A stretch of DNA of 64,000 bases from Streptomyces phaeofaciens. Its GTDB lineage: Bacteria > Actinomycetota > Actinomycetes > Streptomycetales > Streptomycetaceae. The position numbers were made by a program, and so were the translations under genes. The stretch's first letter is position 1, and each line of letters starts with the position of its first letter. The DNA is taken from contig NZ_BMSA01000012.1 of the NCBI RefSeq assembly GCF_014648915.1, forward strand, positions 1 to 64,000, written 5' to 3'. Positions 8,099 to 16,689 of the stretch are shown in pieces. The notes below the pieces were generated by a model that had not been told where the DNA came from, made no database searches, and worked only from the letters and a program-made list of their open reading frames with translations.

Positions 8099-10066
8099 AT
8101 GAGCGTTGACGGACGCGACGAGCAGGTGCCGAGCCAGGGCGGACGCGCGGGAGCGTCCGGCACGCCGGGCGGACGCCCAGGGGCGCCCCGCGGCGCCGGT
8201 GGGCGCTCGGGCGGCCCCGGGGGCCAGGGCGCTCGCTCGGGCGGCCCCGGTGGTGGCCAGGGCGCTCCGGAGGGCAGCGTTCCGGCACAGCGGGAGCGGT
8301 TCGACGACGGGGTGCTGCCGCCGCGCGATCTGCCGCCGGCCGACACCGATCTGATCGCCCGGATGCGCTCCGGGGACGACAGCGCGTACGAGGAGCTCTA
8401 CCGGCGCCACGCCGATGCCGTCCGCCGCTACGCCCGCACCTGCTGCCGGGACGCCCACACCGCCGACGATCTGACCGCCGAAGTCTTCGCCCGCATGCTC
8501 CAGGCCGTGCGCAACGGCTCCGGCCCCGAGTACGCCGTCCGCGCGTATCTGCTGACCTCCGTCCGGCGCGTGGCCGCCGGCTGGACGCAGTCGGCCAAGC
8601 GCGAGCAGCTCGTCGACGACTTCGCCGTGTTCGCCGCGCAGGCCACCCGCTCCTCCGAGGTGTCGGACGACGACACACTGGACCTCGGCGCCGATGTGCG
8701 CGCGATGCACGAGGCCGAGCAGTCCATGGCGATGCAGGCGTTCCGCTCGCTGCCCGAGCGCTGGCAGGCCGTGCTCTGGCACACCGAGGTCGAGGACGAG
8801 TCGCCGAGCGAGGTCGCGACGCTGTTCGGCCTCGACGCCAACGGCACGCGCGTGCTCGCCAGCCGGGCCCGCGAGGGCCTCAAACAGGCCTACCTCCAGG
8901 CCCATGTCAGCTCCACGCTCACCAGCGACGAGGAGTGCGCCCGCTACGCCGACCAGCTCGGCACCTACGCCCGCCGCCGGCTGCGCACCCGCGCCGAACG
9001 CGGTCTGCGCAAACACCTGGAGGAGTGCGCCAAGTGCCGGCTGGCCGCCCTCCAGATCGAGGAAGTGGCCGGCAGCATCCCGGCCGTGGTGCCGGTCGCG
9101 GTCATCGGCTGGTTCGGCGCCGCCGGGTACGCCAAGGCGCTCGCCCTCATCGCCGGCGGTACCGGAGCGGGCGCGGCGGGCGTCGCGGGCGCGGCGGCCG
9201 CGGCGAGCGGCGGCTCCTCGGGCGGGGCGGGCGCCGGGAGCGGCGCGGCGGCGGTCTCGGAGGGGCTGGGCGCCCCGGTGAAGGCAGGCATCGCCGCCGG
9301 TGTGGTCGCGGTGGCGGCCGCCGCGGTGGCCCTCGCGCTCGTGGGCGAGAACGGTCCCGCCCGGCAGCCGGAGGCCGGCCCGCCCGCCTCCGCGCCCGTG
9401 GTCCGGCCGCAGGAGCCGACGCCCACCCCGACCCGCACCGCGAAGGCGCCCGAGCCGGAGCCGCCGGCGGTCGTCCCGGCCGCCGCCGCGACACCGACAC
9501 CGACCCCCACCCCACGGGTCACCCCGACCCCCACTCCGACCCCGACGCCCACCCCCGGGTCGACCCCCGGCCCGACTCCCACCCCCACCCCTACGCCGAC
9601 CCCGACCCCGTCGCCCACTCCCCCGCCCGCCCCGGTCGTCCGCCCGCTGAGCGAGCTGTCCTACGACGTCACCGGCGACGGCACCGAGCCCGAGATCCGG
9701 CTCGCCGGCAGCAGCTGGGTGTGGCAGCGCTCCGGGCTGTCCATCGCCGGCCGGCAGTACGCGCGCGGGGTGACCGTGCACGGCGCCTCCGCCGTCACCG
9801 TCGACCTCAACCGGGCCTGCACCTCCTACGACGCGATGGTCGGCCTCGACGACCTGACGATGAAGCTCGGCAAGGTCACCTTCTCGGTCCTGGCCGACGG
9901 CGCCCCGCTGTGGCGGTCCGGTGTGATCAAGGGCGGCGACCCCGCCGTGCCCGTCCATGTGAACCTCACCGGCCACAAGACCGTGCGCCTGCTGGTCGAG
10001 CCGCACAGCCACATCGACGTCGTGGCCCTCGCGGACTGGGCGGACGCCACGTTCACCTGCTCGTAG
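8099..10066 (+). CDS. ECF sigma factor fused to ZAS, membrane helices and NPCBM domain
   Basis: This 655-residue multidomain protein begins with a Gly/Pro-rich N-terminus (1-70). Sigma region 2 (about 95-165, YEELYRRHADAVRRYA, DDLTAEVFARML) and region 4 (about 205-262, RSLPERWQAVLWH, EVATLFGLDANGTRVLASRAREG) follow. Next is a zinc-finger anti-sigma-like segment with H306-x3-C310-x2-C313 and C280. Hydrophobic helices lie at about 328-352 and 394-417, then a Pro/Thr tract (about 420-515, TPTPTP repeats). The C-terminal NPCBM-like carbohydrate-binding domain spans about 518-655. This implies a membrane-held sigma factor whose extracytoplasmic end senses sugar or cell wall, probably released by proteolysis. 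ECF families with such C-terminal extensions are known in actinobacteria. No separate anti-sigma gene is adjacent. Confidence 0.88.
   Translation: MSVDGRDEQVPSQGGRAGASGTPGGRPGAPRGAGGRSGGPGGQGARSGGPGGGQGAPEGSVPAQRERFDDGVLPPRDLPPADTDLIARMRSGDDSAYEELYRRHADAVRRYARTCCRDAHTADDLTAEVFARMLQAVRNGSGPEYAVRAYLLTSVRRVAAGWTQSAKREQLVDDFAVFAAQATRSSEVSDDDTLDLGADVRAMHEAEQSMAMQAFRSLPERWQAVLWHTEVEDESPSEVATLFGLDANGTRVLASRAREGLKQAYLQAHVSSTLTSDEECARYADQLGTYARRRLRTRAERGLRKHLEECAKCRLAALQIEEVAGSIPAVVPVAVIGWFGAAGYAKALALIAGGTGAGAAGVAGAAAAASGGSSGGAGAGSGAAAVSEGLGAPVKAGIAAGVVAVAAAAVALALVGENGPARQPEAGPPASAPVVRPQEPTPTPTRTAKAPEPEPPAVVPAAAATPTPTPTPRVTPTPTPTPTPTPGSTPGPTPTPTPTPTPTPSPTPPPAPVVRPLSELSYDVTGDGTEPEIRLAGSSWVWQRSGLSIAGRQYARGVTVHGASAVTVDLNRACTSYDAMVGLDDLTMKLGKVTFSVLADGAPLWRSGVIKGGDPAVPVHVNLTGHKTVRLLVEPHSHIDVVALADWADATFTCS
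9490..9640 (+). repeat. Pro-Thr codon repeat in the sigma-factor linker
   Basis: CCGACC/CCCACC-type hexamers repeat about twenty times, coding alternating Thr-Pro. They form a presumably extended wall-spanning linker between the membrane helices and the carbohydrate-binding domain. Length polymorphism is likely. Confidence 0.75.
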
Positions 10067-10080
10067 TCGTCCGCCCGGGG

Positions 10081-13000
10081 TCACCCGCTCGTGGGGTGGT
10101 CCCGTACGGCCTCGGCCAGCTCCCGCACGACGTCGGTCACCGTCAGGGCCGCGCCCCGGGCCCGCTCGGCCGTGTACCGCTCGGCGCTCAGGGCCGCGCG
10201 GGCCGTGTCCTCGGCGCGCTCCGCCAGTTCGCACTGCGGGGCCGGACGGGGGACGGGGCCGCGCAGGACATCGGCGGCCGCGAACAGCCTGGCCGCGCGC
10301 GGGAAGTCCCCGAGCCGGGCCAGCATCCCCGCCCCGCCGTCCACGACCGCCGACGTGATCGCCTCGGAACACCGGTCGGCCAGCGCCCGGCGCAGCGCGT
10401 CGGCGAATAGCGGCAGACCGTACGCCGGACCGGACTCCGCCGCGGTGATCTCGGCGTCGAGCAGGTTCAGCGCCGCCACGAACTGGGGCGGCGGGGTGCC
10501 CCGTCCCGTCTCCACGCGGGCGGCCTCGCACATCTCGCGCGCGTGGGAGACGTCCTTGTCGTGGAGCGCGATCTGGGCCCGCAGCAGGGACACGAACGCC
10601 TGGGCGTCCAAGGAGCCGTGGCGGTCGGCCGCGACACGTGCCTCGTCGAGCATGGACCGGGCCGCGTCGACATCGCCCGAACGGAACGCGATCTCCGCGA
10701 GCCGGGCCATCAGGAACGGCGTCTCGGTGTACGCGCCGACCTCGTAGGCCAGCCGCAACGCCTCGCTGTACTCCCCCTCCGCCTCCGTGAAGCGGCTGCG
10801 GGCCATCGCCGCCTCGCCGGACGCGCTGCACACCTGCGCCCGCATCCAGCGGTCACCCACCCGCCGGGCGATCCCGCGCAGCTCCGCCAGGTCGTCGTCG
10901 ACGCCGAGCAGCCCGCCGGGCGAGTCGACGACCGTGTGCGTACGGAACATCAGGGCGCAGCCCAGCTCCCAGTCACCGCCGTGGGCACGGCAGTTGGCGA
11001 CGGCCCTGTCGAGAATGGCTCGGACGTCCATCGAGGGATTCCCGTCCAGGTGCGCCCGGTCGGTCATGTCCCTCACGTCCGCCGGATCCGCCTGGTCGGC
11101 CAGGTCACGCAGCTGGAAGGCCGTCAGCGGCCAGATCAGGCCGGGCATCCTGGCCGACGCCGGGCCGCCACGCTCGTAGCGGGCGTTGAGCCGCAGAAGG
11201 TACTCCCCGCTGCGCGGGTCGGTCCGCAGGGACTGCGGCTCGGCCTCGGACAGCAGGAACACGTGCTGCATCCGCAGGTCCATGCGCCACCCGTGCCGCG
11301 GATCGTCGTCCTGGCCGGGCGGTTCGGCGAGGAAGGCCTCCACCGGGTCGACGGCGGCCATACGGGCGGCGAGGTCGGCGGCTCCGGCGGGGACGCGGAA
11401 GGAGCGGCACACGAGCGTGGGAACGGTGGGCACCGGGGTGACGGTCTCCGGTGCGGGGGTCTCCGGTGCGCTGGTCGCCGCTCCGGTGTTCTCCGGTGCG
11501 CTGGTCGCCGCTCCGGCGTTCTCCGGTGCGGGGGTCTCCGGTGCGGGGGTCTCCGGTGCGTTGGTCTCCGCTGCGGGGAGCGTGTCCAGGATCGCGCCCA
11601 GCCGGAGCGTGCGGTCGGTCCACTCGGCGCCTTCGTGGCGGTAGTTGCGCAGCCACCAGAACCAGCCCATGGCGAGGCAGAGGGCGGCGGCCTCCTCCTC
11701 GTCGGCGCAGGTGAGTGCGCGCTGGATCGCCACGCGGATGTTGTCCAGCTCGCTCTCCAGGCGGGAGATCCACGGAAGTTGCTCCGCGGAGCGCAGCAGC
11801 GGGTCGGCCCGCTCGGCGAGCGCGCGTACCCACGCGCGGTGCCGTCGCTCGGCCGCCGCACGCGCGTGCGGGACCTCGGCGGCGCGTTCCGAGGCGTACT
11901 CATGGATCGTCTCCAGCATGCGGTAGCGCATGCCGTCGCCGCCGCCGGGGCGCTCGCACGGGGTGGCGACCACCAGGGACTTGTCGACGAGCGCGCCGAC
12001 GAGCTCGGCGACCGGGCCGGTGCACACGGCCTCGGCCGCCTCGAGGTCCCAGCCGCCCGCGAAGACGGACAGCTCGCGCAGCAGGGTCCGCTCCGGTGCG
12101 TCGAGCAGGTCCCAGGACCAGTCGACGACGGCCCGCAGGGTCTGCTGGCGGGGCAGGGCCGTGCGGCTGCCGGAGGTGAGGAGGCGGAAACGGTCGTCGA
12201 GCCGGTCGGCGATCTGCCGGGGCGTGAGCAGCCGGAGCCGGGCGGCGGCCAGCTCGATGGCGAGGGGCAGGCCGTCGAGCCGGCGGCAGATCTCGGTGAC
12301 CGCTTCCTCCTCCCGGCCCTGGAGGGCGGCGGCCGCGTCGGGGCGGACGGCGGCCGCGCGCTCCCTGAAGAGGCGGTGGGCCTGGTCGGGGAGGAGGGGC
12401 TCGACCGGGCGGACCTGTTCGCCGGGGACGCCCAGGGGCTCGCGGCTGGTGGCGAGGATCGTGAGGTCCGGGCAGCGGGTGAGGAGGGTCTCGGCGAGGG
12501 CGGCGGCCGCGCCGATGACGTGCTCGCAGTTGTCAAGGATCAGCAGTTCGCTGCGCGGGGCGCAGTACTCGACGAGCAGGGCGACCGGATCGTCCTGCGG
12601 GGTGGCCATGTCGGTGGCCATCAGGGCGGTCTCGCGCAGACCGAGGGCGCTGACCACCGCGCCCGGCACCGCCTCCGGCCGGTCGAGCGGCGCCAGCTCG
12701 ACGAGCCACGCCTGCGGGAGCCCGGCGGCGGCTTCCTCGGCGAGACGGGTCTTCCCGGAGCCGCCCGGTCCGGTGAGGGTGACGAGACGGGCCCTGTGCA
12801 TGGTGGAACGGATGGCGTCCAACTCGGGTTCCCGGCCCACGAAAGAGGTAAGCCGCGGACGGAGGTTGCCGGTACGCCCGGGAAGCCGGGGTGGGGTGAG
12901 GGGGGTCGGCCGGGTGAGGGAGGCCGACCCGGGCCGGGCCGGCGGCAGGGCGTGGGGGCGGGAATCCGGCCGGAGGGAGGCGGCCGGCTGTCGGCCGGCG

Positions 13001-13707
13001 AGGAGTTCGGCGTGCAGGGCGCGCAGTTCGGGGCCGGGGTCGGTGCCGAGGCCTTCGGCGAGGGTGCGGCGGGCGACCTCGTACGCGGCGAGGGCGTCCG
13101 CCTCCCGGCCGGTGTCGCGCAGGGCGCGGATGAGGAGGGCCCGCAGCGGTTCGTCGTACGGGTGCGCGGTGGTGAGTTCCGTCAGGCGCGGGACCGCGTC
13201 GTGGGCGTGGCCGAGGACGAGGTCCGCCTCGGCGCGGGCGCGCGTGGCGTCGCGGTGCAGGGCCTCGGGGCGGGTGGCCGCGGTGCGGTCGGGCAGGTCG
13301 GCGAGGGCGGGACCGCGCCACAGGGCGAGGGCCGCGTCCAGGGTGCGGGCGGCGTCGTGGGGCTCGCCGTGGCGGAGGGCCGCGGTGCCCTGCCGCACCA
13401 GCTTCTCGAAGACGAACAGGTCCACGTCGTCCTCGGTCGCGGCGAGGCGGTAACCGCCGGGGGCCGAGGTGACGGTGTCCTTGCCCACGGTGCGGCGCAG
13501 GCGGCCCACGAGGGCCTGGAGGGCGGCGGGTGCGTCCTGCGGTGGAGTGCCGGCCCAGACCTCGTCGATGAGGGTCTCCGGGGCGGTGGGACGGCCGGGG
13601 CGCAGCGCCAGTGCGGTGAGGAGGGTGCGCAGGCGGGTGCCGGGGACGGGTACGGGGGTGCCGTGGTCGTCCTCTGTCTGGGTGACGCCCAGGATTCTGT
13701 ACCGCAC
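10081..13707 (-). CDS. AfsR-like BTAD/NB-ARC regulator
   Basis: This 1208-residue regulator has an N-terminal OmpR-type winged helix (1-90, RYRILGVTQ, LRTLLTALALRPGRP, LIDEVW) and a bacterial transcriptional activation domain (about 95-240). An NTPase follows, with Walker A GPGGSGKT at about residues 311-319 and Walker B LLILDNCEHV, plus the LATSREPLGVPGE sensor. The long C-terminal half is helical and TPR-like. This is the SARP/AfsR architecture that couples signals to secondary metabolism or development. GTG at 13707 puts RYRILGV at the N-terminus as in relatives; no clear ribosome site precedes it, so the frame open to 13803 may be used. A repeat of PAPE/TSAPE units at about residues 711-754 breaks the TPR region. 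Confidence 0.85.
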   Translation of the reverse strand: MRYRILGVTQTEDDHGTPVPVPGTRLRTLLTALALRPGRPTAPETLIDEVWAGTPPQDAPAALQALVGRLRRTVGKDTVTSAPGGYRLAATEDDVDLFVFEKLVRQGTAALRHGEPHDAARTLDAALALWRGPALADLPDRTAATRPEALHRDATRARAEADLVLGHAHDAVPRLTELTTAHPYDEPLRALLIRALRDTGREADALAAYEVARRTLAEGLGTDPGPELRALHAELLAGRQPAASLRPDSRPHALPPARPGSASLTRPTPLTPPRLPGRTGNLRPRLTSFVGREPELDAIRSTMHRARLVTLTGPGGSGKTRLAEEAAAGLPQAWLVELAPLDRPEAVPGAVVSALGLRETALMATDMATPQDDPVALLVEYCAPRSELLILDNCEHVIGAAAALAETLLTRCPDLTILATSREPLGVPGEQVRPVEPLLPDQAHRLFRERAAAVRPDAAAALQGREEEAVTEICRRLDGLPLAIELAAARLRLLTPRQIADRLDDRFRLLTSGSRTALPRQQTLRAVVDWSWDLLDAPERTLLRELSVFAGGWDLEAAEAVCTGPVAELVGALVDKSLVVATPCERPGGGDGMRYRMLETIHEYASERAAEVPHARAAAERRHRAWVRALAERADPLLRSAEQLPWISRLESELDNIRVAIQRALTCADEEEAAALCLAMGWFWWLRNYRHEGAEWTDRTLRLGAILDTLPAAETNAPETPAPETPAPENAGAATSAPENTGAATSAPETPAPETVTPVPTVPTLVCRSFRVPAGAADLAARMAAVDPVEAFLAEPPGQDDDPRHGWRMDLRMQHVFLLSEAEPQSLRTDPRSGEYLLRLNARYERGGPASARMPGLIWPLTAFQLRDLADQADPADVRDMTDRAHLDGNPSMDVRAILDRAVANCRAHGGDWELGCALMFRTHTVVDSPGGLLGVDDDLAELRGIARRVGDRWMRAQVCSASGEAAMARSRFTEAEGEYSEALRLAYEVGAYTETPFLMARLAEIAFRSGDVDAARSMLDEARVAADRHGSLDAQAFVSLLRAQIALHDKDVSHAREMCEAARVETGRGTPPPQFVAALNLLDAEITAAESGPAYGLPLFADALRRALADRCSEAITSAVVDGGAGMLARLGDFPRAARLFAAADVLRGPVPRPAPQCELAERAEDTARAALSAERYTAERARGAALTVTDVVRELAEAVRDHPTSG
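11440..11575 (-). repeat. Tandem repeats inside the AfsR-like gene
   Basis: Copies of a CTCCGGTGCG-containing unit (15 and 30 bases) code for repeated Ala-Pro-Glu-Thr-Pro and Ala-Thr-Ser-Ala-Pro-Glu-Asn blocks. The repeats keep the frame, so length changes would not break the gene. Confidence 0.75.
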
Positions 13708-13809
13708 GGGTTCATTGTCGCCGGGGGTCGCGGCGGGGGCAGGTGTTTCCGGGGCGCCGGGACCGTCGGGGCACGGCCCGCCGGAGCCGTCGGGGCACAC
13801 CACCGCCGA

Positions 13810-15984
13810 TCAGCCCCCCGAGGAAACCGCCCGTCTCTGCGGGGCGATCCCCGCCGGTACCGCACGCGCGCGTGCCGGTGTGCCCGTCCAGCAGGTGCCC
13901 CGGCGGGACAGCAGCCGGCGGAGCCAGAGTTCCAGGGAGACGAGGTCGGCCAGGCCGTCCAGGGGGAGGGGTTCGCCGGAGGCGGCCGCTCTGAGGGCCT
14001 TGCGGACGACTCTCGCCTCGATCAGGCCCGCGTCCGCGAGGAGGGGCGCGTCGAAGAGGGAGAGGAGGGGGTCGGCGGACCTGCGCAGCCCCGCGCGGGC
14101 GGCGGCGTTGGCGGAGGCCTGGGAGGGGGCGCCCCAGCCGGCCGGGAGGTCGACGGTGCCGGACACCTTCAGGACGGTGCGCAGGATCTCGGCACGCGCC
14201 CCGGGCCGCACGCGCAGGGTCTCGGGCAGGGCGCGGCAGGCGCGTACGACCTGGTTGTCGAGGAAGGGCGCGTGCAGGCGCTGCGAGCGGATCTCGGCGG
14301 CCTGTTCCAGGACGCGGAGGTCGGCGGCGTGCCGGGACAGGGCGGCACGCGCGCGGTGGTCGCCAGGGCGCTGCCCGGGGCCGATCCCGTTGCGGTACCC
14401 CGCGCCCTCCAGGCGAACCGATACTTCAGCCAGGGCCTCGCCCGTCAGCCACCGCGCCGCGGGGCCCGGTCCGCCCCATGCCAGGGCCGCGAGCGACGCT
14501 CCGACGGCATCGCCGGGCTCGTCGAACCGACGCTGGCGGAGCTGTTCGGCGAGGCCCTCCACCCCGGCCCCGTAGGACGTGCGGGCCAGGCGGCGGGCGG
14601 CGCCGTACACGCGCGCGGGGACCAGGACCGAGCCGTCGGCCTTCGTCAGGGCGGCGACGGGACGCACGAGATGGCGCCGCTTGCGGTCCATCAGCAGGTC
14701 GGCCAGCCGGGCCGGGTGGGCGTCCAGGACCTGGCGGGCGCCGTAGCCGGTGAAGTGGTCCGCGCTGCCCGCGGCGAGCCGCGCGCGGTGCCGGGCGGCG
14801 GTGACCAGGCTGGGGCCGGGTTCGTCGGTGAGCGGGCCGTCCAGGTCGGCGTACGGCAGGCTCTCCTCGCCGCCGGTCACGACGACGTGGTGGAGGCGGG
14901 GGTTGGCTGCGAGGGTGCCGGCCCGTTCCAGTTCGGCCTCGCGGCCGCCGACGGCCAGGTCGTTGAAGGTGACCGCCAGCAGGCGCTCCCCGGCGCCGGT
15001 GCCGTGCCCCAGGACCGTGCCGGGCCGGCCGGGCAGGCCCGCCGCCAGCAGCGCGAGGGTGCCCGAGGCGGGGCCGCCGGAGAGGTCCGCGCCGATGCCG
15101 GGGACGGGCATCCCGCGCGCGGCGCGCCGTTCGGCGGGTCCCATGCCGGGGACCGGTCCGGGGTCGATGTCGGGGACGTGCCGGGGCGCGGACAGCCGCG
15201 CGCGTACGGCGTCGACGAGCGCGTCCCGGACCCCGTCGACCGCGCTGTCCGGGTCGGCCGGGGGCGCCGCGACGGCGAGGGAGGCGACCGGCTCGTACCC
15301 GGCGATCTCGCGCGACCCGGCGCGAAGGATCAGCGCATGCCCCGGTGGAATGCGTCGCACGCCGTCGTACGGGGTGGAGTCGTGCAGGGCGGCCGGTACC
15401 TCGGGGGCGGCCAGGAGCGCCGCGAGGTGGCCGAAGTCGAGGTTGGCCTCGATGAGGTCGGCCAGCGGCAGCGCGGCCGTCGCGTACGCGGTGCCGCCCG
15501 CCCAGGGGACGTGGAACACCGGGCGCGCGCCCGCCAGGTCGCCGCAGACGGTGATGCGCCGGCCGACCTGGACGATCGCGGTGTAGCTGCCCGGCCAGGC
15601 GGTGAGGTGGCGCAGTGCGCCCCCGCGCGCGGCGAGCAGTCCGACGCGCAGCTGCTCGTCGCTGGCCCCGCAGATGCCGAGGACGGCGATCCGGGTCTGC
15701 GCGTCGGCCCGGACCACGCGCACCTCGTCGGGGCGCCAGTCGCCGACCGCCCACAGCGGATCGGGGTCGCCCCACAGGAGTTGGGAGCCGACGGGGTGCA
15801 AGGTCTCGCCGTCGTAGCCGACTTGGCCGCCGTAGACCTCCTGGCCGTCGAAACCGGCGGACCCCACGGACCCCACGGACCCGACCGAACCGACGGACCC
15901 GACCGAACCGACGGAGCCGACCGAACCGACGGTTCCGCCGAGTGCACCCGCGGCGGTGCTGCTCCATCCCACCAACCACCGCAT
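13810..15984 (-). CDS. Asparagine-synthase-like protein lacking the N-terminal Cys
   Basis: This 724-residue protein has an N-terminal region that resembles a class II glutamine amidotransferase (GDLAGARPVFHVPWAGG, VRRIPPGH). However, it begins MRWLVGWSS, so the Cys-2 nucleophile of true AsnB is missing. The synthetase half carries a PP-loop variant, LSGGPASGT, at about 301-309. This pattern is shared with lasso-peptide cyclases and other amidotransferase-dead adenylating paralogues. Residues 19-44 are a Gly-Ser-Val tandem repeat. ATG at 15984 is preceded by GGAGG at good spacing. No lasso precursor or B-protein lies nearby, so its substrate is unknown; it sits with a sporulation-associated regulator. 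Confidence 0.75.
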   Translation of the reverse strand: MRWLVGWSSTAAGALGGTVGSVGSVGSVGSVGSVGSVGSVGSAGFDGQEVYGGQVGYDGETLHPVGSQLLWGDPDPLWAVGDWRPDEVRVVRADAQTRIAVLGICGASDEQLRVGLLAARGGALRHLTAWPGSYTAIVQVGRRITVCGDLAGARPVFHVPWAGGTAYATAALPLADLIEANLDFGHLAALLAAPEVPAALHDSTPYDGVRRIPPGHALILRAGSREIAGYEPVASLAVAAPPADPDSAVDGVRDALVDAVRARLSAPRHVPDIDPGPVPGMGPAERRAARGMPVPGIGADLSGGPASGTLALLAAGLPGRPGTVLGHGTGAGERLLAVTFNDLAVGGREAELERAGTLAANPRLHHVVVTGGEESLPYADLDGPLTDEPGPSLVTAARHRARLAAGSADHFTGYGARQVLDAHPARLADLLMDRKRRHLVRPVAALTKADGSVLVPARVYGAARRLARTSYGAGVEGLAEQLRQRRFDEPGDAVGASLAALAWGGPGPAARWLTGEALAEVSVRLEGAGYRNGIGPGQRPGDHRARAALSRHAADLRVLEQAAEIRSQRLHAPFLDNQVVRACRALPETLRVRPGARAEILRTVLKVSGTVDLPAGWGAPSQASANAAARAGLRRSADPLLSLFDAPLLADAGLIEARVVRKALRAAASGEPLPLDGLADLVSLELWLRRLLSRRGTCWTGTPARARAVPAGIAPQRRAVSSGG
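15862..15943 (-). repeat. GSV-coding tandem repeat
   Basis: Nine-base (18-base higher-order) repeats of the form GTCGGTTCG/GTCCGTCGG code Gly-Ser-Val about eight times at the N-terminus of the asparagine-synthase-like protein. An in-frame microsatellite, probably length-variable. Confidence 0.75.
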
Positions 15985-16689
15985 CGACGCCTCCACAGGC
16001 TGTGGACAAACGAGTGCACCGTACGAACGGTTCACCATGCTGCCACGAAGAACGCACCACAGAGGGAGGCGGCGCCGCTTGCGATCCGGGGAGTGTGCCC
16101 GGGTGGGGGCGGCGGCGCGGGAAGGAGAGACGAGGTGCACCCCGGCGTCTGCGACGTGAATGCGCCCCCGGTACGCTCCCCCAAAACGCCCTGCGCGCCC
16201 TCGATTTCCATGGTGGGAGGCGTTGTCGCCCAGGGAACAGAGGGTCGATTTTCGGCCAAATCCCGGACGTACGACCGGCGTCGGGAGCGTCGCGGGCAGG
16301 CTCCGCACACGCTCCGTACACGCGCGCGTGCCCTGAACGAGCAGCGCCGGCCCGGGAGACGGACTCCGCCTCCCGGACCGTTCCGCCGCCCGCGGGGATG
16401 AAGGCGGCGGTGTCCCCCAGCCCACTGGATCCAGTACAGCGGGCCGACCCACGCACGGCCCATGGAACCGCTCCCCAGGTGGCCGGAGAAGAGCGCACAC
16501 ACGGGCGCACGGCCACACAGCGGGAGCACGCCGCGACGGTCCGTGCCGAAGCCCGTACTTCCGTACGGACCACAATCCCGCCATCCGGAAGAATGCCCCT
16601 TAACGCTTGGGATGCGGCGAACTACGCTGGGTTTACGAATGCCGCGTGGTTATGCCAGCGCGCAGCCGTCTGTGTCGAGGGGTGGCGCA
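15985..16689. other. Long intergenic region upstream of two divergent genes
   Basis: These 705 bases separate the asparagine-synthase-like gene from the sporulation-associated gene. Small frames exist but lack ribosome sites and good codon usage. The region has less extreme GC near 16180-16290 and 16590-16680. It probably contains both promoters and a long leader; I could not assign hexamers confidently. Confidence 0.4.

Noticed and set aside
10543-16401. A 1952-codon open frame on the plus strand
   Set aside because: It lies antisense to the AfsR-like and asparagine-synthase-like genes. High GC removes stop codons; composition is Gly/Val/Arg-rich with no domains.
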